Shown here: one piece after another, positions 1 to 5,183 of the stretch
How positions within the stretch are numbered: position 1 is the first letter of the stretch
Layout of the letters: the number at the start of each line of letters is the position of its first letter
Source of the DNA: Acidimicrobiaceae bacterium
GTDB taxonomy: Bacteria > Actinomycetota > Acidimicrobiia > Acidimicrobiales > Microtrichaceae
NCBI GenBank assembly: GCA_003514205.1
Contig: DORQ01000098.1
Location: 1-5,183 of the forward strand
Direction: 5' to 3'
Length of the DNA: 5,183 nucleotides
Program-made: the position numbers and the translations under genes
The notes under the pieces: generated by a model
What the model saw: the letters and a program-made list of their open reading frames with translations, nothing else
Told to the model about the DNA's origin: nothing
Database searches by the model: none

Positions 1-813
1 GATGTGTTGATGGAGTCGCCGGTGATCAAGCTCACCCACGAAGATGGTCGGGTCCATTCCGTGACTGCAAACGTGGAAGGCGCGCCGACCGAGTTCCCAG
101 CTGAGCACGTCATTTCCTCCATGCCGATGCCGCAGCTCTTGAAAGCAATGGACCCGCCGATCCCTCCCGATGTGCTCGCAGCAGCAGACGGGCTCCAGTT
201 CCGCGACTTCCTCACGGTTGCGCTCACGGTTCCCGATAACGTGAGTTTCGACGACAACTGGATCTACATTCACTCCCCCGACGTCACCGTGGGTCGCATT
301 CAAAACTTCGCCTCCTGGTCGCCCTACCTCGTAAAGGAGGGGTCGACCTGCCTTGGCTTGGAGTACTTCGTCTTTGAAGGCGACAGCATGTGGAATTCGA
401 GCGATGAGGATCTCATTGAGCTCGGCAAACGCGAGCTCGAGACACTCGGGCTTGCGAAGGCGAGCGATGTGGCCGAAGGATTCGTCGTACGTATGCCAAA
501 GGCGTACCCGACCTATGACGAGACCTACAAGGACAACGTGGATGTGCTTCGCGGCTGGCTGGCCGAGCACGCCTCAAACGTGTGGCCGGTTGGACGCAAC
601 GGAATGCACAAGTACAACAACCAGGACCACTCGATGTTCACTGCAATGCTGACGGTGGACAACATCGTCAACGGCGCCACCCATGCGATTTGGGAAGTCA
701 ACGTTGAGGAGGAGTATCACGAGGAAAAGGGTTCCTCCTCCTTGACTCCGCGCAGCGGGACGGGACGAGACGCACCGATCATTCCGAGTGACGCTCCCCG
801 CCTGCGCGGCTAG
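1..813 (+). CDS. FAD-dependent amine-oxidase/protoporphyrinogen-oxidase-like oxidoreductase, C-terminal part (5' end outside window)
   Basis: The frame is open from base 1 (Asp-Val-Leu-Met...) to the TAG at 811-813, giving 270 visible residues. GTG at 4 and ATG at 10 fall inside the conserved body, so the true start and the N-terminal Rossmann GxGxxG dinucleotide-binding motif lie upstream of the window. Visible landmarks: the substrate-domain run EHVISSMPMPQL (about residues 35-46), LQFRDFL (65-71), NWIYIHSPDVTVGRIQNFASWSP (86-108), CLGLEYF (117-123), VVRMPKAYPTYDETY (162-176) and, near the end, GRNGMHKYNNQDHSMFTAM (198-216). The last corresponds to the C-terminal FAD-contacting segment of the amine-oxidase/UDP-galactopyranose-mutase-like flavoprotein superfamily. 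The protein is expected to be cytosolic and flavin-bound. The superfamily includes protoporphyrinogen oxidases, phytoene desaturases and UDP-galactopyranose mutases; this branch is usually annotated only as NAD(P)/FAD-dependent oxidoreductase, and the substrate is unknown. After the conserved EYHEE it carries a tail of about 30 residues rich in Ser, Pro and Arg that looks non-conserved. It converges on the acyltransferase gene, 7 bases away. Family assignment is firm; a role in surface-sugar chemistry is only inferred from neighbours. Confidence 0.88.
   Translation, partial: DVLMESPVIKLTHEDGRVHSVTANVEGAPTEFPAEHVISSMPMPQLLKAMDPPIPPDVLAAADGLQFRDFLTVALTVPDNVSFDDNWIYIHSPDVTVGRIQNFASWSPYLVKEGSTCLGLEYFVFEGDSMWNSSDEDLIELGKRELETLGLAKASDVAEGFVVRMPKAYPTYDETYKDNVDVLRGWLAEHASNVWPVGRNGMHKYNNQDHSMFTAMLTVDNIVNGATHAIWEVNVEEEYHEEKGSSSLTPRSGTGRDAPIIPSDAPRLRG
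748..809. terminator. Possible bidirectional transcription-stop hairpin at the convergent gene ends (weak)
   Basis: CCGCGCAGCGGG at 748-759 can pair with CCCG (797-800) and CTGCGCGG (802-809) with one bulged C at 801. This gives a 12-base-pair GC-only-but-one stem around a 37-base loop. It sits in the last codons of the oxidoreductase gene, just downstream of the acyltransferase stop when read from the other strand, where a shared terminator would be expected because the intergenic gap is only 7 bases. Against it: the loop is long, no T-run follows on either strand, and GC-rich coding DNA yields such repeats by chance. Confidence 0.25.
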
Positions 814-820
814 CTCGGAT

Positions 821-3538
821 CTATCCAGCAGGAGCTTGAAGCTGGGCGAGAACCTCGGGTCCCAACCAGTCAGCAATGACTGCGTAGTACTCGTCGAAAT
901 AGTGAAGCCCATCCTTGAGCTTCTCGGCGTCCAGCTCGCCACCAGGTTGCGAGGCCACCCACCCAGCCACGTCAATCACTGCGGTGGTATCAGGTCGCAG
1001 TTCGTGAAGCGATCCAAGAATCTGGTTATAGCGATCAATCCGCTCAGGCTGTGACTCCGGCAAACCAACGAAGCCTTTGTTGGTGCCGATCTCCATGTGG
1101 TGCTGGGTAAGAAGAATGACCTTGGCGCCATCAGAGGCCAAAAGGTCGATCTGCGCGAGGGCTTCACGAAGCAGGTAGTCATCCACGTCTGGCTCACCGA
1201 GATGGCTCCACTTCTTCTGCCCAGGAAGGATTCTGTCCACCACATCCCAGATGCCGTTTGAGAGCACGACCAGGTGAGGTCGAGTCTCGTTCAGCCAGCC
1301 GGGGATCAGGGTTGACCAATCGCAACGGAGTGGGAACTCCTGGACCTGATTTTCAAACCGGTAGGTGCCACCGCGGGCTATTGGGCAATTGAATTGGCCC
1401 GCATTTGCCACCTGCACTCGCCGCTGGCTCTCAGCCCAGTCCTGCAGGGAGAAGCCATATCCGAAGGCAACGGAATCGCCGACTACCAGGATTCGTGTTG
1501 ATTCGCCATCTGCGGGAAGGCTCCGGGGCTCAGGGGGCGGGGGTGGCGCAAGATCGGCCGGTACACCCGGAACCGCTGTGGGTGCTGAGGGCGCCGGAAG
1601 CGGCTGACGACGCCACTCGTTCGCAGTGTTCAGGAACCAGGTGGCCACTGACTCTGCGCCAAGCGTCGTGAGCTCGCCTGATGGAGTCCGATAGGTTGGA
1701 TCCTGCTCACCGCCGCTCCACGTCGACACAAACTGTGCGACATCGAGTGGCTTCATGGCCGACTGAGATTCGACCAGTTGAGTGAGGAGGAGATTGAACG
1801 ACAGCACTCGATCTTCCAGGCTCCATGGCAGTGGCACCTGATTTGGGTCCGTGGATGGAGCCGCTGGTAGCACTGGCAACCAGGTCACCGTCGCACCATC
1901 CGCGGCAAGGGCCTCGACAGTTTGCGAAGCCTCGGCGCCCACGAACTCCACCAGGGCTGGATCAGGGAAGGACCGGATTGGGTCTTCCACCCACATCTTC
2001 CGGTCAACAAGATCGTGACGCCCTGCGGCGACGAGGATCACATCTGGATGATCGGTTGCGACAGCGGTCTTCCAGGTGTTCAGTGCCGTTGCACAGGAAG
2101 GGTCGGGCGTTTGAGCCACACCGACGAGGTAGGTGGTGCCGCCTACCGTGGTTCCGCAGTTTGGTATCACACTTGAGGTGATCACAACATTGGACTTGGT
2201 GCGGGTAGCGGTCGTGGTGAGAGCTTCAACGAGTGGAATCGCCGTCTCATCGCCCACAACTAGCAGACGTTGAGGAGGTTCGATCTCCTCGGCGATTGGG
2301 CGAGCCTCCTCTGGATTGGAGGCTGCGGCCTCTGCGGCAGTCGCCAAGCGATCTACCGGTGTGGGAACCGCAGAGGTGATCAGGACAGTCGCAACAAACA
2401 CCGCAAGGCCGGTAGCAGGCGACAGTACAAGCGGCGTCCGGCCCTTAAGCCAGGTGCGCGTTCGAATTGGGTGCTCCAGAAAATGATACGAGGCCACCGC
2501 GGCTGCCGTTGTTACCCCAAGCTGCACAAGGATCGTTGGATACAGCGAGAGACCAAGGCGCTTTGGAGTGAGCCACAGAAAGATTGGCCAGTGGTACAGA
2601 TACAAGCCGTAGCTATATGTGCCCACGAGTCGGAGCGGCCCCCAAGACAACACGCTCCCAACAGGACCTGGCTGCAGGCAGGAGGCAATCAGCGCTGTGG
2701 AGGAGGCTGTGACGAGGAGGAACCCCCATGGATGAAGCCAGGTGCTACTCAAGGACCCCTGGTTGGTCATCCACAGCAGCGACACAAGCCCAACCGCTCC
2801 GAGGGCGGTCATCGCCCGGCGCGCCCACACCGAGTTGAACTGCATTCGATACAACGTTCCACACGCCAGGAGTGCTCCAGCGAGCAGCTCAAACAGCCTG
2901 GTGTCAGTCCCGAAGTAGGCGCGGTCGGGCCGGTCCTGGCCCAGTCTCCAGCTCAGCAGCACCGACCCCATTGACGCGAGGCCGAGCACCCACACAAGAA
3001 CCTTCCGTCTGCCGTCGGCCGCCAACAGGCACAGTCCGACCAGGACGGGGAACAGCAGATAGAACTGTTCCTCTAAGGACAAGCTCCAGTAGTGGCTGAG
3101 CGGTGATGGCGAGGCCATATCACCCGCATATGAGGTGCCCTTCGCGATGAACGCGAGGTTCGCCACCTGAGCCAATGCCGCAGGTACATCGGTGCGCAGC
3201 ATTCTGAGCTGATCGTTGTCCCAGACCCCGAGTGCTCCCATCAGCACCACCAACGCCTGTGTCATCAAGGCTGCTGGGAGCAGACGGCGGAACCGGCGCG
3301 ACCAGAAGGAACGCAGGGAGATCTCCCCAGACGAGGCGCTCTCGCGCAGCAGGAGGGAGGTGATCAGGAATCCAGACAGCGTGAAGAACACGCTGACCCC
3401 AATGAAGCCACCAACAGCCGCGGTGAGGTGGGCATGGAACGCCAGCACCAGCAGCACCGCCACACCCCTGAGCCCATCCAGCGCGCCCACATGGCCCAAT
3501 GGAACGGGCTTCTGTGAATCCAAGCCGCGGGAATTCAT
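821..3538 (-). CDS. Acyltransferase-3 (OafA/OatA-like) membrane O-acyltransferase with tandem SGNH-like domains
   Basis: About 905 residues from the ATG at 3538-3536 (numbering here starts there). Residues ~15-390 are an acyltransferase-3 domain with about 11 hydrophobic segments. Family hallmarks are present: R24-x10-H35 (GLRG...FH), the basic run RSFWSRRFRR (76-85), HYWSLSLEEQFY (149-160), SYGLYLYHWPI (309-319) and EHPIR (355-359). This domain passes acyl groups across the membrane to glycans. Two SGNH-like domains follow, predicted extracytoplasmic. The first (~421-645, nt ~1604-2278) has GDE (429-431) where GDS is expected and no DxxH. After a Pro-rich linker (~646-679), the second (~680-900, nt ~839-1501) has GDS (687-689), a Gly/Asn block NAGQFNCPIARGG (712-724) and DGLH (876-879), so it is the likely acyl-handling esterase-type domain. 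Each copy has a Cys pair 21 residues apart (461/482 and 718/739). AT3-SGNH proteins usually have one SGNH domain and about 600-700 residues, so this one is oversized. ATG at 3553 (five residues longer) is an alternative start; 3538 was chosen because it overlaps the upstream stop as ATGA and has a weak GAGAA ahead. The acceptor glycan and acyl group (acetyl is commonest) cannot be told. Confidence 0.93.
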   Translation of the reverse strand: MNSRGLDSQKPVPLGHVGALDGLRGVAVLLVLAFHAHLTAAVGGFIGVSVFFTLSGFLITSLLLRESASSGEISLRSFWSRRFRRLLPAALMTQALVVLMGALGVWDNDQLRMLRTDVPAALAQVANLAFIAKGTSYAGDMASPSPLSHYWSLSLEEQFYLLFPVLVGLCLLAADGRRKVLVWVLGLASMGSVLLSWRLGQDRPDRAYFGTDTRLFELLAGALLACGTLYRMQFNSVWARRAMTALGAVGLVSLLWMTNQGSLSSTWLHPWGFLLVTASSTALIASCLQPGPVGSVLSWGPLRLVGTYSYGLYLYHWPIFLWLTPKRLGLSLYPTILVQLGVTTAAAVASYHFLEHPIRTRTWLKGRTPLVLSPATGLAVFVATVLITSAVPTPVDRLATAAEAAASNPEEARPIAEEIEPPQRLLVVGDETAIPLVEALTTTATRTKSNVVITSSVIPNCGTTVGGTTYLVGVAQTPDPSCATALNTWKTAVATDHPDVILVAAGRHDLVDRKMWVEDPIRSFPDPALVEFVGAEASQTVEALAADGATVTWLPVLPAAPSTDPNQVPLPWSLEDRVLSFNLLLTQLVESQSAMKPLDVAQFVSTWSGGEQDPTYRTPSGELTTLGAESVATWFLNTANEWRRQPLPAPSAPTAVPGVPADLAPPPPPEPRSLPADGESTRILVVGDSVAFGYGFSLQDWAESQRRVQVANAGQFNCPIARGGTYRFENQVQEFPLRCDWSTLIPGWLNETRPHLVVLSNGIWDVVDRILPGQKKWSHLGEPDVDDYLLREALAQIDLLASDGAKVILLTQHHMEIGTNKGFVGLPESQPERIDRYNQILGSLHELRPDTTAVIDVAGWVASQPGGELDAEKLKDGLHYFDEYYAVIADWLGPEVLAQLQAPAG

Positions 3539-3549
3539 GAGGAATTCTC
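3535..3549 (-). promoter_or_regulatory. Stop/start overlap (ATGA) with weak ribosome binding site for the acyltransferase
   Basis: Read on the minus strand, GAGAA (3549-3545) lies six bases ahead of ATG (3538-3536), and this ATG shares bases with the TGA (3537-3535) that ends the glycosyltransferase-like gene. The Shine-Dalgarno match is poor, which suits translation by ribosomes arriving from the upstream gene. The alternative ATG at 3553 has no purine-rich stretch ahead of it (the sequence before it reads GGCTCCTCGAACG). This favours the 3538 start and a single transcript for both genes; no promoter is visible between them. Confidence 0.55.
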
Positions 3550-5183
3550 GCATCGTTCGAGGAGCCGAAACCGCGCATGTTCAGCGACGAGACAAAATTG
3601 CTCAGCGATGACCTCGTTAGTTGCGGTAGAGCCAGCGAACCGGCTGTCGTTCGCCTCAGTCCAACCTGTCCAGACATCGGACTGGATGATGAAATCAGCT
3701 GAGGCGGCATCCTCGCTCAGCCCTGACCCCTCTGCGTCGGCCAGGCCCGGGTCCATTTCGATGTAGCGAGTTGCCGGAGTGAGGTCGGGGAAGAGGTAGT
3801 AGAAGAACGCGTCGCTATAGGGCGTCTTCGACATGTCGTACGGTCCGACAAGGAGTCTGTCTCCCGGCCGGGATCGCGCCGATAGCTCGTCAATTACCTG
3901 CTGTGCTCCACGCGCATCTGCAGAGGAGCCGTAATAGAACACCCGGTCCCCTCGTCGCATTGGGGAGCCGAACACGTTGTGTCCGAAGCTCTGACCGACC
4001 AAGTCGGCATAGGTGCGAAGTGGGTAAAACGGAATGATGACAAGGAGAACAACCGCAATTGGCAGTGCTGCGAGGATGGGGGCCGGGTTTCTCTTTTTCC
4101 AGATGAATCGTCTCATCAGGCCTGGGGCCGCTTCCAGCAGCAGCGCTGGTACCAATGCGAAACTGATACAGGTGACCCAACTCAGATGTGCGGTGTCAGG
4201 TCGTTGAAGCGCTTGTCCGACGAGGCCGAGATTGAATGCGGCGGCCACGAGGAGGGTCTGTGTCCGACCCGTCGACTCCCGTCGATGTGCATGAACAGCG
4301 CCAGCAATGAGAGCGAATGCCGTCAGCGGCACCAACCAGAACCAGAGGTTGATCTGCGCTCCGAGACCGGGCATCGGCAATGGCCACTGCGAGATTCGCA
4401 GCCCGCCGGCTTTCTGTAGGTATCCGTCGGGCTCGCCCCAACTTGGCGGAACGGGGAGGCTTCTCCCGCCTCGGAGTTCAAAAACTGGCTCGAGAAACAT
4501 CCCTCGAAAGGCGTGTTCGGGCCCAACCACTCCGAAAAAGGCAATCATCGGCACAAGGGAGGCAGCGCCGGCGAGCAGGAATGGCCGCCTCGCTGGCCGG
4601 AGCGGTGAGTCACCGCGTGTGACCCACCACAACGCGATCAGCGCGAGCCCGATGGCTACGGCCATGTCAGGTCGATAGAGCAACGCGGCACCGAAACAGG
4701 CGCCGGCGATGATCGGTCGAACGCGGCCCATCGGCGAGGAAGCACCTGACTCGGACACGGCCTGAGATTGCGACGCGTGTTGCAGCATCACTGAGCACAG
4801 CGCGAGCCCCGCGGCGGCGAGGCCGAGCGCTCCGTTCCAAGCCATTGCACTGAGGCCAAGTGGCGAGATCGTGATCACCAGCGTTGTCAGCGCTCCAATC
4901 GTTGCCGTGAGCCGCCCCCAGGGTCGCAGCAGAACCAGAATTGAGCCCACAAGGAGTAGGTGCTGAACAAGGCCCACCGTGCGCTCTACTGCAAGTGTGT
5001 CGCCAAACAGTTTGAAGGCCACTGCGAGTACATAGAGCGATCCCGGGCCGTACAGATGGAGAAAGTCGACGTGTGGCAGATCGCCAGCAAGGATCCGCTG
5101 GGGGAACGCCAGCATGAACCCCTCCTCCATCGGCGGTCCTTGGTAGTGCCACAATCCAGGAACGACAAGGCCAAGAGCGAGGG
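3535..5183 (-). CDS. GT-C-type multi-pass membrane glycosyltransferase-like protein (N-terminus outside window)
   Basis: The frame stays open through the right edge: the codons at 5155-5181 read LALGLVVPG, the end of a membrane helix, directly before LWHYQGPPMEEG. The TTG at 5154 is therefore an internal codon and the true start is beyond the window. There are 548 complete visible codons (numbered from the Leu at 5179-5181), ending at TGA 3537-3535. After the first helix comes PPMEEGFML (Glu19, Glu20), then RILAGDLPHVDFLHLYGPGSL. Acidic residues in this first outer loop are the usual catalytic or metal/donor-binding site of GT-C enzymes such as ArnT and protein-mannosyltransferase relatives. 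About nine further hydrophobic segments follow, with YRPD (169-172) and RPDTAHL (327-333) in loops. From ~395 to the end lies a soluble C-terminal domain with GDRLLVGPYD (440-449), FPDLTPATRYIEMDPG (464-479) and EDAASADFII (490-499), a pattern I recall from uncharacterised actinobacterial membrane proteins. GT-C enzymes typically move a sugar from a polyprenyl-phosphate donor on the outer face of the membrane; donor and acceptor here are unknown. Its stop overlaps the acyltransferase start, implying one operon. Fold class is fairly sure, enzymatic activity less so. Confidence 0.85.
   Translation of the reverse strand, partial: LALGLVVPGLWHYQGPPMEEGFMLAFPQRILAGDLPHVDFLHLYGPGSLYVLAVAFKLFGDTLAVERTVGLVQHLLLVGSILVLLRPWGRLTATIGALTTLVITISPLGLSAMAWNGALGLAAAGLALCSVMLQHASQSQAVSESGASSPMGRVRPIIAGACFGAALLYRPDMAVAIGLALIALWWVTRGDSPLRPARRPFLLAGAASLVPMIAFFGVVGPEHAFRGMFLEPVFELRGGRSLPVPPSWGEPDGYLQKAGGLRISQWPLPMPGLGAQINLWFWLVPLTAFALIAGAVHAHRRESTGRTQTLLVAAAFNLGLVGQALQRPDTAHLSWVTCISFALVPALLLEAAPGLMRRFIWKKRNPAPILAALPIAVVLLVIIPFYPLRTYADLVGQSFGHNVFGSPMRRGDRVFYYGSSADARGAQQVIDELSARSRPGDRLLVGPYDMSKTPYSDAFFYYLFPDLTPATRYIEMDPGLADAEGSGLSEDAASADFIIQSDVWTGWTEANDSRFAGSTATNEVIAEQFCLVAEHARFRLLERCENSS

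Noticed and set aside
706..740. Competing short hairpins (GAGGAGGA/TCCTCCTC and GAGGAA/TTCCTC)
   Set aside because: They arise from Glu-rich then Ser-rich codons (EEE, EE, SSS) in the oxidoreductase tail; purine/pyrimidine runs explain the pairing without a function.
574..975. Minus-strand frame bridging the convergent junction
   Set aside because: It overlaps the conserved ends of both real genes in a different frame and has no coherent domain.
1373..1402. Inverted repeats GCGGGC/GCCCGC and CAATT/AATTG
   Set aside because: They lie within codons of the second SGNH domain (around the FNCPIARGG block), far from any gene end, with no sign of a regulatory role.
2270..2974. 234-codon plus-strand open frame inside the acyltransferase gene
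   Set aside because: It is antisense to the conserved membrane domain and the first SGNH-like domain; its product is rich in Arg, Gln, Gly and Pro without domain features, as expected for a shadow frame in GC-rich DNA.
3531..3546. Two GAATTC hexamers ten bases apart at the gene overlap, considered as an operator or repeat
   Set aside because: Both are read as codons of the overlapping gene ends, the flanks do not extend as a repeat, and there is no promoter nearby.
4667..5152. 161-codon minus-strand frame overlapping the glycosyltransferase-like gene
   Set aside because: It is in another frame of the same strand over a clearly coding membrane protein, with low-complexity Arg/Ala/Pro content and no recognisable motif.
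4986..5154. TTG at 5154 as the start of the glycosyltransferase-like gene
   Set aside because: The frame remains open to the window edge and the upstream codons encode a hydrophobic helix end (LALGLVVPG) that fits the family, so the gene simply continues outside the window.

Overview
The window is a gene-dense, GC-rich (by eye) bacterial fragment with three protein-coding genes and almost no intergenic DNA. Two are cut by the window edges. All three resemble families common in high-GC Gram-positive (actinobacterial) genomes, as judged from remembered family patterns rather than a search. An actinobacterium is the best guess, and nothing here fixes the genus. No RNA gene, mobile element, CRISPR array or origin was seen.

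Layout: (1) 1-813, plus strand: the C-terminal 270 residues of a flavin-dependent amine-oxidase/protoporphyrinogen-oxidase-like oxidoreductase. (2) 821-3538, minus strand: a large membrane O-acyltransferase of the acyltransferase-3 (OafA/OatA-like) type, whose extracytoplasmic part holds two SGNH-like domains in tandem. (3) 3535-5183, minus strand: a multi-pass GT-C-type glycosyltransferase-like protein whose N-terminus lies beyond the right edge. Genes 3 and 2 are transcribed leftwards in that order and overlap by 4 bases (ATGA), so they are almost certainly one operon with coupled translation. Gene 1 converges on them with a 7-base gap.

Taken together, the two minus-strand genes suggest building (glycosyl transfer from a lipid-linked sugar) and decoration (O-acylation) of a cell-surface polysaccharide or glycolipid. 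The oxidoreductase may belong to the same surface-glycan locus, but it is on the other strand and its substrate cannot be read from sequence.

The most notable point is the acyltransferase. Its first SGNH domain keeps the fold landmarks and a cysteine pair with exactly the same spacing as in the second, but it has lost the nucleophile Ser (GDE instead of GDS) and the DxxH motif. It looks like a catalytically dead duplicate placed between the membrane domain and an intact SGNH domain. Otherwise this is ordinary surface-polysaccharide territory; no wholly new system was found.
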